From: Pseudomonas alliivorans
GTDB lineage: Bacteria > Pseudomonadota > Gammaproteobacteria > Pseudomonadales > Pseudomonadaceae
Direction of reading: 5' to 3'
NCBI RefSeq assembly: GCF_017826695.1
Contig: NZ_JAFFZW010000001.1
Location: 806,001-870,000 of the forward strand
DNA length: 64,000 nt
Made by a program: the position numbers and the translations under genes. The notes under the pieces were generated by a model. It was not told the DNA's origin. It was given only the letters and a program-made list of their open reading frames with translations, and made no database searches. Shown in pieces: positions 46,143 through 54,957 of the stretch. Each line of letters starts with the position of its first letter. Within the stretch, counting starts at the first letter, position 1.

Positions 46143-47504
46143 ATGAAAACCCTGCGCATCGGCTCCGGTGCCGGTTATTCCGGCGACCGCATAGAGCCTG
46201 CCGTCGAACTGGCCGAACACGGCGAGCTGGATTACCTGATTTTTGAATGCCTGGCCGAGCGCACCATCGCGCTGGCGCAGCAGGCCCGGTTGAGCGACCC
46301 CGACGCTGGCTACGATCCGTTATTGAGCGAGCGCATGCGCCGGGTGCTGCCGTTCGTGGGGCGCAGGGCGGACGGTTCGCGCAGATTGCGGGTGATCACC
46401 AACATGGGGGCGGCCAACCCGCTGGCGGCGGCGCGGGAAGTGAAGCGCATCGCGGTCGGGCTGGGACTGTCCGGGCTCAAGGTTGCGGCATTGACCGGCG
46501 ATGACGTGCTCGCTGCATTGCAGGCCGACGCTTCCAGGCTGATGGACAACGGCATGACGCTGGCCTCGCTGGGTGACCGGCTGATTTCGGCCAACGCTTA
46601 TCTGGGGTGCGAAGGCATCGTGCAGGCGCTCCAGGCCGATGCCGACGTGGTGATCACGGGTCGTGTAGCCGATCCATCACTGTTTCTGGCGCCACAGGTG
46701 TTCGAGTTCGGTTGGCCCGTCGATGACTGGCGTTTGCTGGGACGTGGCACGCTGGTCGGTCACTTGCTCGAATGTGCGGGCCAGATCAGCGGGGGGTACT
46801 TTGCCGATCCGGGTTTCAAGGACGTGCCGGACCTGGCCCGACTGGGCTTTCCACTGGCTGAAGTCGATGCATCAGGTCAGGCGCTCATCACCAAGGTGGC
46901 AGGCTCGGGCGGGCGGATCGATACCGCCACCTGCACCGAACAGCTGATCTATGAGGTGCATGACCCTGCGGCTTACCTGACACCCGACGTGAGTGCCGAT
47001 TTTTCGGGGGTCAGCTTCCGGACAGAAGCCGAGAACCGGGTGCGGGTTGTCGGTGCGGATGGACGTCAGCGGCCCGAGACTCTCAAGGTGTCGGTCGGCT
47101 ATCTGGATGGCTGGATCGGCGAAGGGCAAATGTCCTACGGTGGGCCTGGTGCGCTGGCGCGTGCGCAACTGGCACGTGATGTCGTTCTGGAGCGTTTGAA
47201 GCTGATGGGCGTGAGGGTCGAAGACCTGCGTGCCGAATTGATCGGCGTCGATGCCTTGCATGGCAGCGAACTGGGTTCGCGCGCCAACGCTGAGCCCTGG
47301 GAGGTGCGCCTGCGCATTGCCGCACGCTGTGTCGAGCGCAGCGAGGCCGTTCGGGTCGGTAATGAAGTCGAGACGCTCTACACCAACGGACCTTACGGCG
47401 GTGGCGGGGCGACCAAGGCGGTGCGTCAGGTGTTGGCGGTCGCTTCGCTGTTTCTGCCGCGTGAGGCGGTCAATCCGGTGGTTCATCTGGAGGATTCGGT
47501 ATGA
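46143..47504 (+). CDS. AtuA-like acyclic terpene utilisation family protein (DUF1446)
   Basis: A 453-aa cytoplasmic protein. It starts RIGSGAGYSGDRIEPAVELAEHGELDYLIFECLAERT and includes VVITGRVADPSLFL and CTEQLIYEVHDPAAYLTPDV, the AtuA/DUF1446 pattern. AtuA is part of the citronellol/geraniol pathway in P. aeruginosa, but paralogues occur beside carboxylate transporters. No acyl-CoA carboxylase or other terpene genes are here, so terpene use is unlikely. It is coupled to its partner by an ATGA overlap. Confidence 0.85.
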   Translation: MKTLRIGSGAGYSGDRIEPAVELAEHGELDYLIFECLAERTIALAQQARLSDPDAGYDPLLSERMRRVLPFVGRRADGSRRLRVITNMGAANPLAAAREVKRIAVGLGLSGLKVAALTGDDVLAALQADASRLMDNGMTLASLGDRLISANAYLGCEGIVQALQADADVVITGRVADPSLFLAPQVFEFGWPVDDWRLLGRGTLVGHLLECAGQISGGYFADPGFKDVPDLARLGFPLAEVDASGQALITKVAGSGGRIDTATCTEQLIYEVHDPAAYLTPDVSADFSGVSFRTEAENRVRVVGADGRQRPETLKVSVGYLDGWIGEGQMSYGGPGALARAQLARDVVLERLKLMGVRVEDLRAELIGVDALHGSELGSRANAEPWEVRLRIAARCVERSEAVRVGNEVETLYTNGPYGGGGATKAVRQVLAVASLFLPREAVNPVVHLEDSV

Positions 47505-47824
47505 GCGGTGGCGTAAAGCTTCGAGAGCTGGCCCATTCGCGGACCGGCGACAAGGGCGATACATCGAACATCTCGGTGATCGCTTACCGTGGCGAAGACT
47601 ATGCAAGGTTGTGTCAGGCACTGACCGTTGATCGGGTGACAGCGTATTTCTCGCAGTTACTCGACCCGCAAGCCGGGCCGATTCGGCGCTACGAGCTGCC
47701 CAACGTGCACGCACTGAACTTCGTGATCCCCGGTGTGCTGCGAGGCGGAGTAACCCGGTCGCTGGCGCTGGACGCGCATGGCAAGGCGCTGGGCGCAGCG
47801 CTGCTGGATCTCGACATCGTCTGA
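47501..47824 (+). CDS. AtuA-related small partner protein
   Basis: A 107-aa protein (LRELAHSRTGDKGDTSNISVIAYRG...PNVHALNFVIPGVLRGGVTRSLALDAHGKALGAALLDLDI), the domain usually fused to or following AtuA-like proteins. It probably forms a complex with the protein encoded upstream. No catalytic motif is recognised. It overlaps the atuA-like gene by 4 nt and ends the operon. Confidence 0.85.
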   Translation: MSGGVKLRELAHSRTGDKGDTSNISVIAYRGEDYARLCQALTVDRVTAYFSQLLDPQAGPIRRYELPNVHALNFVIPGVLRGGVTRSLALDAHGKALGAALLDLDIV

Positions 47825-47948
47825 CGCAGGTGAGCTTGAATCGTCAGGCTGAACCCTTGCAGCAGTGGCCGATGAGGACGTGTTTGCGTAACATGCCCCC
47901 TTTTTCGCACCGCTGCGGGCTGGTCCGCAGACGCCGTTCAGGTCAGTC

Positions 47949-49394
47949 ATGAAAACAATCCGTCTACGCGCCGAAGTTCTGGCAGGGCTCACCACATCCT
48001 TTGCGCTGGTGCCCGAATGCATCGCCTTTGCACTGGTGGCGCACCTCAACCCGCTGATGGGCCTGTATGGCGCGTTTATCATTTGCACGCTGACCGCGCT
48101 GTTCGGCGGGCGACCGGGGATGGTCTCGGGTGCTGCCGGGTCGATGGCTGTGGTCATCGTGGCGCTGGTGGTGCAGCAGGGCGTGCAGTACCTGTTGGCA
48201 ACCGTGTTGCTGGGCGGTCTGTTGATGATCCTGTTCGGGGTGCTGCGGCTCGGCAAACTGGTGCGGCTGGTGCCTTATCCGGTGATGCTCGGCTTCGTCA
48301 ACGGCCTGGCGATTGTCATTGCCATGGCCCAGCTGGAACACTTCAAGGTCGGCGAGGCCTGGCTGAGCGGAACGCCGCTCTACGTGATGTTGGGGCTGGT
48401 CGCGCTGACCATGGCCGTGGTCTATGTACTGCCGCGTGTGACCCGCGCCGTGCCGCCTGCTCTGGTCGCGATTCTCGGCGTCGGCCTGGCCGTGTATTTC
48501 CTCGACCTGCCAACCCGGACCCTGGGCGACATGGCCCACATCGCGGGTGGTCTGCCGATGTTCAACCTGCCGGACATTCCGTGGACGCTGGAAACCCTGC
48601 GCATCATCGCGCCTTACGCCGTACTGATGGCGCTGGTCGGCCTGCTGGAAACCCTGCTGACCCTCAACCTGACGGACGAGATCACCGAGACCCGCGGTTA
48701 CCCGGACCGCGAATGCGTGGCACTGGGCGCGGCGAACATGGTGTCTGGCGCATTTGGCGGCATGGGCGGCTGCGCGATGATCGGACAGACCGTCATTAAT
48801 CTCAGCTCCGGCGGGCGCGGCAGGGTGTCCGGGATTGTCGCGGGCATGATGATTCTGATGTTTGTGCTGTTCCTGTCGCCGCTGATCGAGCGCATTCCAC
48901 TGGCGGCGCTGGTCGGGGTGATGTTCGTGGTCGCCCAGCAGACATTTGCCTGGGCTTCGCTGCGGGTGCTGCGCAAGGTTCCGGTAAACGACGTACTGGC
49001 GATCATTGCCGTGACGGTCGTGACGGTGTTCACCGATCTGGCGACGGCGGTGCTGTTCGGCATTGTCATCGCAGCGATCAACTTTGCCTGGCAGCAGGCC
49101 CGTGAGCTTTACGCCGATAGCCATGTCGAAGCCGACGGCAGCAAGATCTACCACCTGCACGGCACGCTGTTCTTCGCCTCGACCACGCCGTTTCTCGACC
49201 AGTTCAACCCTGCCGAAGACCCGGCGCAGGTCACGCTGGACTGCCGTCACTTGAGCTTCGTCGACTATTCGGCCATTGCTGCGCTCAAGACCTTGCGCGA
49301 GCGTTACGCCAAGGCAGGCAAGCACCTGCGTGTGGTGCATCTGTCCGAGCGCTGCAAACGGCTGCTCAAACGTGCGGGCGTGCAGCACGCCTGA
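47949..49394 (+). CDS. SulP-family inorganic anion transporter
   Basis: A 481-aa protein with a SLC26/SulP membrane domain (LAGLTTSFALVPECIAFALVAHLNPLMGLYGAFI and the GGRPGMVSGAAGSMAVVI motif) and a C-terminal STAS domain (about residues 390-475, VTLDCRHLSFVDYSAIAALKTL). Likely substrates are sulfate or bicarbonate. It is a single gene; CAGG precedes the ATG. Confidence 0.92.
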   Translation: MKTIRLRAEVLAGLTTSFALVPECIAFALVAHLNPLMGLYGAFIICTLTALFGGRPGMVSGAAGSMAVVIVALVVQQGVQYLLATVLLGGLLMILFGVLRLGKLVRLVPYPVMLGFVNGLAIVIAMAQLEHFKVGEAWLSGTPLYVMLGLVALTMAVVYVLPRVTRAVPPALVAILGVGLAVYFLDLPTRTLGDMAHIAGGLPMFNLPDIPWTLETLRIIAPYAVLMALVGLLETLLTLNLTDEITETRGYPDRECVALGAANMVSGAFGGMGGCAMIGQTVINLSSGGRGRVSGIVAGMMILMFVLFLSPLIERIPLAALVGVMFVVAQQTFAWASLRVLRKVPVNDVLAIIAVTVVTVFTDLATAVLFGIVIAAINFAWQQARELYADSHVEADGSKIYHLHGTLFFASTTPFLDQFNPAEDPAQVTLDCRHLSFVDYSAIAALKTLRERYAKAGKHLRVVHLSERCKRLLKRAGVQHA

Positions 49395-49441
49395 ACCTGT
49401 ATATGCTGAGTGTCTTTCCTGTTGCCGAAGGTGTGTGATTG

Positions 49442-50557
49442 ATGGATGCCGTGTCTCCTCTGGATGCTTACGAACGTGCCGTCCAGCGTGGCTTTCAGCC
49501 TGATCAGGCGCAGTTGCATGCGGCCCGTCAGCTTCAGGCCTGCTACCTGGCGCTGACGGGACAGCGTGGTCGGGCTCAGGGTGTTTATCTCTGGGGGCCG
49601 GTGGGACGCGGCAAGACCTGGCTGATGGACCGTTTCTTCGAAAGCCTGAGTGTTCCGGCCCGGCGTCAGCATTTTCATCACTTCATGCGCTGGGTGCACA
49701 AGCGCATGTTCGAGCTGATGGGTACACCGCATCCACTGACCGTGGTGGCCAGGGAACTGGCGCGTGAAGTGCGGGTGATGTGCTTCGATGAGCTGTTCGT
49801 TACCGACATCGGCGATGCCGTGATTCTCGGCGGGCTGTTGCAGGTCATGTTTGAGGAAGGTGTAGTGCTGGTCTGCACTTCCAACCAGCCGCCGGAGCAG
49901 CTGTACAGCCACGGTCACAACCGTGAGCGCTTCATGCCCGCGATTGTCGCCATCCAGAAGTACATGAACGTCGTCGCGGTCGATGGCGGCGAGGACCATC
50001 GCCTGCATCCCGGCCAGTTGCACCAGCGTTACTGGGTGGCCGAAGCCGGACGTCCCAGCGGCCTGCAGGGAATTTTCGACGCGCTCAGCGCCGGGCAGCC
50101 GATCCACGATTCCCAGGTCATGCTTGGCTATCGCAGCATTAATGTGGTTCAGCATTCCGACACGGCCGTGTGGTGCCGTTATCGGGACCTGTGCGAGCAA
50201 CCGCTGGCGGCGATGGATTTCATTGCCCTGTGCGATCGTTTTTCGGTGATCCTGATCAGTGAAGTGCCGTCCCTGAGTGCGGCGCAGCGCGAATCGAAAA
50301 TCGCCCGTGGCACCGAGGATGGCGTGGAGCAGGTGGCGGCGGGGGACCGTGAGTTGCCGCAGCTGTCCCCTCACGACGACGGCGTGCGGCGCTTCATCGC
50401 GCTGGTCGACGAGTGTTACGACCGACGCATTCCGCTGTATGTCGAAGCGCAGGTGGCGATGGAGGCGTTGTACACCGAGGGCTACTTGTCTTTCGCGTTC
50501 CGCCGCACGCTGAGCCGTCTCCAGGAGATGCAACTGGAGCGTTTCACCGGGCACTGA
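49442..50557 (+). CDS. ZapE/AFG1-family ATPase
   Basis: A 371-aa AAA-like ATPase of the ZapE/AFG1 family, with Walker A GPVGRGKT (52-59), Walker B VMCFDELFV and the following TSNQPPEQLYSHG. ZapE interacts with the FtsZ ring in E. coli. The canonical pseudomonad zapE lies near petABC, so this one is probably a paralogue; that is from memory. The ATG at 49442 is used; a TTG directly before it is in frame. Confidence 0.88.
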   Translation: MDAVSPLDAYERAVQRGFQPDQAQLHAARQLQACYLALTGQRGRAQGVYLWGPVGRGKTWLMDRFFESLSVPARRQHFHHFMRWVHKRMFELMGTPHPLTVVARELAREVRVMCFDELFVTDIGDAVILGGLLQVMFEEGVVLVCTSNQPPEQLYSHGHNRERFMPAIVAIQKYMNVVAVDGGEDHRLHPGQLHQRYWVAEAGRPSGLQGIFDALSAGQPIHDSQVMLGYRSINVVQHSDTAVWCRYRDLCEQPLAAMDFIALCDRFSVILISEVPSLSAAQRESKIARGTEDGVEQVAAGDRELPQLSPHDDGVRRFIALVDECYDRRIPLYVEAQVAMEALYTEGYLSFAFRRTLSRLQEMQLERFTGH

Positions 50558-50560
50558 GGC

Positions 50561-51445
50561 TCAGGCTGCGTCCCGACGGCGCTGAGCCAGCATGTGTTTG
50601 GCACCCTCCAGAATCAGCACGCCCACCGCTATCCAGATCGGTATGTAAGTCAGCATTTCGTCACGGCTGATGCTTTCGCCCAGCAGCAGTGCGACGCCCA
50701 CCAGCAGCACCGGCTCGACATAACTGAGCAGCCCGAACAGGCTGAATGGCAGCAGACGACTGGCGATGATGTAGCTGACCAGCGCCGAGGCACTGATGAT
50801 GCCCAGCACGGGAATCAACAGATAGAGAATGGGCGTTTGCTGAATCGCCAGCGGATGCCCGTTGGCGATGAACCACAGGCCGATGGGGAGCATGAACAGC
50901 ATGTCGAACCATAGCCCGCCCAGGTTATCGGTCTTGAGCCGGCGCCGCAGCACGAAGTACAGCGGATAGCCCCCGGCCACCAGCAATGTTTCCCACGAGA
51001 AACTGCCCAGTCGCCACAGCTCGTGGGCAACGCCGATCGCCGCGAAGGCTGCCGCGATCTTTTGCAGGTAGGAGAGGTGTTCGCCGTACACGACGCGGCC
51101 GGTGAGAATCATGCTCAGCGGCAGCAGGAAATAGCCCAGCGAGACTTCCAGGCTGCGACCATGCAGCGGTGCCCACATGAAGATCAGCAGTTGCGCGCCC
51201 AGCAGCACCGACGACAGCAGCAGCCCGAAAAACAGTGCCGGTTGTCGGCGCAGTCTGGCTGCGAGTGCACGCACCAGCTTCCAGTCGCCACTGAACAGCA
51301 TGAACAGCGTGGCGCAGGGCACGGTCAGCAGCATCCGCCAGCCGAAGATTTCCTGGCCATCCAGCGGCTTCATCAGTGAGGTATAGAAATACATGACCCC
51401 GAACAGCACTGAAGCCAGAACCGACAGCACGACACCTTTGTACAC
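50561..51445 (-). CDS. rarD: RarD-type DMT-superfamily transporter
   Basis: A 294-aa ten-helix EamA/DMT protein. The N-terminus YKGVVLSVLASVLFGVMYFYTSLMKPLDGQEIFGWRML is the RarD signature. Function is unproved; it is annotated as chloramphenicol sensitivity protein. The GTG at 51445 with GAGAGG 5 nt upstream gives the usual start; a TTG seven codons earlier is less supported. It converges on zapE with 3 nt between stop codons. Confidence 0.87.
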   Translation of the reverse strand: MYKGVVLSVLASVLFGVMYFYTSLMKPLDGQEIFGWRMLLTVPCATLFMLFSGDWKLVRALAARLRRQPALFFGLLLSSVLLGAQLLIFMWAPLHGRSLEVSLGYFLLPLSMILTGRVVYGEHLSYLQKIAAAFAAIGVAHELWRLGSFSWETLLVAGGYPLYFVLRRRLKTDNLGGLWFDMLFMLPIGLWFIANGHPLAIQQTPILYLLIPVLGIISASALVSYIIASRLLPFSLFGLLSYVEPVLLVGVALLLGESISRDEMLTYIPIWIAVGVLILEGAKHMLAQRRRDAA

Positions 51446-51548
51446 AGCGGCCTCTCGGGTTATCAATAAGAGTGTCTGCCCCGGTTTGGGGCAAGCGGCT
51501 GCCAGTTTAGTGCGCGAGCGGATAAAAAGCTTCAGTGCGGACGGACTA

Positions 51549-52205
51549 TCACGCGGCCGACTTCAGAAACCGCCACAGGGCGTCGGCTTCGAAGTCCTTG
51601 ATCACGCTGCGGGCGCCAGCCTCGCGAAGCTGTTGCTCCTGCAACCCGCAGAGCATGCCGAAGGTATGAATGCCTGCGGCGTGTGCCGATTGCACGCCCG
51701 CCAGCGAATCTTCAAAGGCAATCGCTTCATCCGCTCTCACACCCAGTAATTTCAGGGCCGTTAGGTAGGGCATGGGATGCGGTTTGCCGCGAGCCAGTTC
51801 GCCGCCGATCACAATGGTTTCGAAACGATCGACAATGCCCAGCCCGGTCAGCATGGCCATGGCATTCTCCCGTGGCGCATTGGTGACCACGGCGGTTTTC
51901 AGCCCGAGTTGCCCGGCATGGTCAAGAACGCGAAGCACGCCGGAGACCGGGATGGTTTCGCCAAGCTGGTCGCGAAACATGGCTTCCTTCTCGGCCGCCA
52001 GCGCTGCGTAGTGCGAGGCGGGCATATCGGGAAACAGGCCGCCGAAAATCATGTCGTCCGGGAACCCCATGACATTGGCTTTGTAATAGCTGATATCCAT
52101 CGACCGATCCCAGCGTGCCAGCAGCTGGTTGTAGGCATTCAGGTGCAGCTCATCGGTATCGATGAGGGTTCCGTCCAGGTCGAACAACAGCGCGTGAAGG
52201 GCCAT
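51549..52205 (-). CDS. HAD-superfamily phosphatase/phosphomutase (beta-PGM-like), operon gene 12
   Basis: A 218-aa HAD protein with all motifs: FDLDGT (Asp9, Asp11), VTNAPRENA, Lys in GKPHP, and FEDSLAG. The cap domain is of the beta-phosphoglucomutase/sugar phosphatase type. It begins 6 nt after the MFS gene, so it is the last gene of the twelve-gene operon. Removing phosphate from a sugar intermediate is a plausible role. It could also be a housekeeping phosphatase picked up at the end. Confidence 0.85.
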   Translation of the reverse strand: MALHALLFDLDGTLIDTDELHLNAYNQLLARWDRSMDISYYKANVMGFPDDMIFGGLFPDMPASHYAALAAEKEAMFRDQLGETIPVSGVLRVLDHAGQLGLKTAVVTNAPRENAMAMLTGLGIVDRFETIVIGGELARGKPHPMPYLTALKLLGVRADEAIAFEDSLAGVQSAHAAGIHTFGMLCGLQEQQLREAGARSVIKDFEADALWRFLKSAA

Positions 52206-52211
52206 TGAGTG

Positions 52212-53441
52212 TTACTCCTTTGCAGGGGCAGTGGTTCGGCCGAAAGCCCAGGCGCCACGAAGCGCCGGCACCCACGGCAACATGAGAAGCGGGTAGATGA
52301 TCAACAGGCTGAAGGCGGCTTCGACCCCGATTCGCTCGGACAACACCCCGAGCAGAAACGGCGCCAGCAGTAATGCAACGCCTACCGCCTGGGATGCCTG
52401 GGTGCTCAACGCAGAGCTTGCGTGGGGCGCGACGCGCATCGCAGAGCCCAGAATCAGCGGGAAGAAGTTCCCAAGGCATGCACCCAGCACGAAAGTGAAG
52501 ACAGCCGTTCCGGCCAGGCCCTGAATCAACGACAGCACCAGCAGTGTAGCGATAGCGCTGAAAATCACGGTGGTCAGCAGCGACAGGGGCGATAGGCGAC
52601 GCAGTGCGAAACTGCTGGCCAGACGTCCACAGACGGTGCCGGCGAAATAAAGGCTCATCAGGGTCGCGGCTACCGAGGCGCTGGTCTGAACGTGAGTCTT
52701 CATGTACTCAGCCCCCCAGAAGCCCACGCCCCACTCGGCCGAGATGCCGAGAATCACCAGTGCCCACAGACTCAGGCGTGTCAGGCGCGGCGCAGGCAAC
52801 GCATCCGCGGGCGCGCCGGTTGACGCCGTTGCAGGCGTGGTGCGAGCCTCTGTTCGATGAAGATCTGAAGGCACGCAGAACATCAGCAGCGCCCACGCGC
52901 TGATCAGCAACGGAGCCGCGCGCCACGACAGCCCGACGGCAGTCGCTGCGCCCACCAGCAGTGCGCCCCCCAGCACACACAGCCCGGCCACGATATGGGC
53001 CTCCACCAGCTTCGCGGCGGCCTGTTCAACGTAGCGCCTGCCCAGCATGGCCTGTCCGACCGCCATGACCAGCCCTCCGGAAAAACCCAGTACGACACTG
53101 CCCGGTAATGTCATCGGCAGGCCTGCTGCCATGGCAAAGAACCCGCTGGCCACGATGATCGAGCCTATCGCAATGCGCCCCGTGCCGATGACCGGAGGTT
53201 TGCGCTCAAGCCAGCGATACGGTACTCCGATCAACACCAGTCCCAGCGCGTAAGCGGCGAAGTGCAGGCCGGTCCAGCGCAGGTCGAGGGAGAATTCGGA
53301 GCGCAGAAAGGGCATCAAGGGGCCGAGCATGCCTTGCTGCGCCCCGAACAGGCCGAACATGAGGTAGATCGACCATGGCCGCCCCTCAGTCCGGGGTGAT
53401 GCGAGAGGTTGAGTCGAATCAGGCTGCGCCATCCCGCTCAT
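52212..53441 (-). CDS. MFS transporter, probable exporter of the operon
   Basis: A 409-aa protein with about 12 transmembrane segments and a central loop (DLHRTEARTTPATASTGAPADALPA) between the two halves. An MFS-like motif A variant LIGVPYRWLERKP follows TM2. The ATG overlaps the preceding gene stop by 4 nt (ATGA). In this setting it is the obvious exporter or self-resistance pump for the product, but uptake cannot be excluded. Confidence 0.85.
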   Translation of the reverse strand: MSGMAQPDSTQPLASPRTEGRPWSIYLMFGLFGAQQGMLGPLMPFLRSEFSLDLRWTGLHFAAYALGLVLIGVPYRWLERKPPVIGTGRIAIGSIIVASGFFAMAAGLPMTLPGSVVLGFSGGLVMAVGQAMLGRRYVEQAAAKLVEAHIVAGLCVLGGALLVGAATAVGLSWRAAPLLISAWALLMFCVPSDLHRTEARTTPATASTGAPADALPAPRLTRLSLWALVILGISAEWGVGFWGAEYMKTHVQTSASVAATLMSLYFAGTVCGRLASSFALRRLSPLSLLTTVIFSAIATLLVLSLIQGLAGTAVFTFVLGACLGNFFPLILGSAMRVAPHASSALSTQASQAVGVALLLAPFLLGVLSERIGVEAAFSLLIIYPLLMLPWVPALRGAWAFGRTTAPAKE

Positions 53442-54352
53442 GGGGTTGCCCCGGTGTCGAAGAGTGCGTGCCAGCGTGCGCAGCGTTCGGCCTTGGCGCG
53501 ACTGGCTGCGATGGCATCCAGCGGCTCGGGACCAGGGGCTGTCGGCGTGTCCCTCGATGAGTCAGCGACCACGACCTTGCCATAGCGCCGGCTGATGGCG
53601 GCGGCGTCGGGCGACAGCATCCAGCCGAGCGCCTGGCGGGCCTTGACGGCATGCTGCGAACCGTTTCGGCAGCCGAATACCTCGAACTCATAACGTAGCG
53701 CATCTTCCGGTACGCACCAGTGCAGCGATGGATGCAAAAGCGCGGCCCGTGTGGCTGCGGTGGACACCGTAACGCCCACCCACGACCGACCTTCAAGCAC
53801 CGCCTCTATGGGGGACGTCGAGGAACCGCTGATGGCAGGTTGCAGGCGGGCGATGTCCGCCAGCCGCTCCCAGGCCTGTTCGCCATAATGTTCCAGCAGG
53901 GCGCCCAGGTGCAGATAGCCTGCGCCGGAGCGTGCCGGGTCGGGCAGGGCGATGCGTCTCGACCAGGCCGGTGTGCTCAGCGCTTCCCAGCAGCGCGGCG
54001 GCTCAAGGCCATTGGCGGCGAGGACATGCGGGTCGTAACAGAAGGCGGGCACGAAGCCTGACGGGCTGAACCAGCGTCGGCCGGCATCGACCGCGTCCGG
54101 GGGCAGGCTCGACACATCGAGTGCATCAAGGACACTCAGCCTCGAGGTCAGTGCAGGATCGAGAAGCGCCGTGGCGGCGGTGCCCAGCAGCAGGTCCCAG
54201 TCGCCCGCCGTGCCGTCGATCACCCGCTCGATCAGTTCGGACGTGGACCAGCGCGACAGACGAATGGGTATCCCGGCATGCGCCTCCATGCCCGCGATGA
54301 ATTCTGCAAGCTCGGCATGTTCCATCGAGCTGATGGCGATCAGTTCATCCAT
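53438..54352 (-). CDS. Periplasmic-binding-protein-fold protein without signal peptide
   Basis: A 304-aa protein with the layout of an iron/2-aminoethylphosphonate-type ABC substrate-binding protein (WDLLLGTAATALLDP, CWEALSTPAWSRRIALPDPARSGAGYLHLGALLEHYG, and GVTVSTAATRAALL). It has no signal peptide: the N-terminus MDELIAISSMEHAELAEF is hydrophilic, and the longest in-frame extension has none either. No ABC permease or ATPase is nearby. A cytoplasmic role as an enzyme or ligand carrier is possible, as in MqnA/MqnD and THI5, which use the same fold. It is linked to its neighbours by an 8-nt gap and a 4-nt overlap. Confidence 0.75.
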   Translation of the reverse strand: MDELIAISSMEHAELAEFIAGMEAHAGIPIRLSRWSTSELIERVIDGTAGDWDLLLGTAATALLDPALTSRLSVLDALDVSSLPPDAVDAGRRWFSPSGFVPAFCYDPHVLAANGLEPPRCWEALSTPAWSRRIALPDPARSGAGYLHLGALLEHYGEQAWERLADIARLQPAISGSSTSPIEAVLEGRSWVGVTVSTAATRAALLHPSLHWCVPEDALRYEFEVFGCRNGSQHAVKARQALGWMLSPDAAAISRRYGKVVVADSSRDTPTAPGPEPLDAIAASRAKAERCARWHALFDTGATP

Positions 54353-54360
54353 GCGCAGGG

Positions 54361-54957
54361 TCACTCCAGCAGTCGATGCAGTTTGGCATATTGCAGCAGC
54401 ATGATAGTTTTGCCGTCGCATATTTCCCCGGTGTCGATCATGCCCAGCGCCTCATCCAGAGACAGTTCCAGCACCTCGATCTCTTCGCCTTCGCCTTCAA
54501 GGCCACCTCCTGCGCTCAGCCTGTCTTCGTCAAAGTATTCGCCGACGAAGAAATACAGCCGCTCGGTGACTGATCCGGGGCTCATGAAGGCTTCGAACAC
54601 TTTGCGCACTTCCTGAATGCGATAGCCGGTCTCTTCCTCGGTTTCCTTGCGGATGCAGGTGTGCGGATCATCGCGGTCCAGCAGGCCGGCGCAGGTTTCG
54701 ATGAGCATGCCGTCGTGTTCGTTGACGAACGCAGGAAACCTGAATTGCCGGGTCAGCACGATGGTCTGTTTCAGTTTGCTGTACAGCAGGATGGTCGCGC
54801 CATTGCCCCGGTCATACGTCTCTCGGCTCAGGGTGCTCCACGTACCGTCGCGGCCGAGAAAGTCGTAGGTGGTTTTGCGCAGCACGTACCAGTTGTCCGA
54901 CAGCACATCGACCTGCCTGATGCGCACTCGATCTTTAGTGGCGACAGGTCCGGTCAT
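54361..54957 (-). CDS. Nudix hydrolase (NudK / nucleotide-sugar pyrophosphatase-like)
   Basis: A 198-aa Nudix protein. The Nudix box is GLLDRDDPHTCIRKETEEETGY, with the REUxEExGU core as KETEEETGY and Asp in place of the usual upstream Glu. The TYDRGNGATILLYSKLKQTIVLTRQFRFPAF region resembles GDP-mannose/ADP-ribose pyrophosphatases. It could split a nucleotide-sugar intermediate. It overlaps the MTA phosphorylase gene by 4 nt. Confidence 0.87.
   Translation of the reverse strand: MTGPVATKDRVRIRQVDVLSDNWYVLRKTTYDFLGRDGTWSTLSRETYDRGNGATILLYSKLKQTIVLTRQFRFPAFVNEHDGMLIETCAGLLDRDDPHTCIRKETEEETGYRIQEVRKVFEAFMSPGSVTERLYFFVGEYFDEDRLSAGGGLEGEGEEIEVLELSLDEALGMIDTGEICDGKTIMLLQYAKLHRLLE

Noticed and set aside
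47964..49388. 474-aa antisense frame over the SulP gene
   Set aside because: It mirrors the SulP coding frame, is His/Gln/Arg-rich and has no domain signature.
51477..51493. TGCCCC-GGTTT-GGGGCA hairpin as terminator after the twelve-gene operon or rarD
   Set aside because: No U-tract on either side, and it lies upstream of rarD and about 55 nt beyond the operon end; function unclear.
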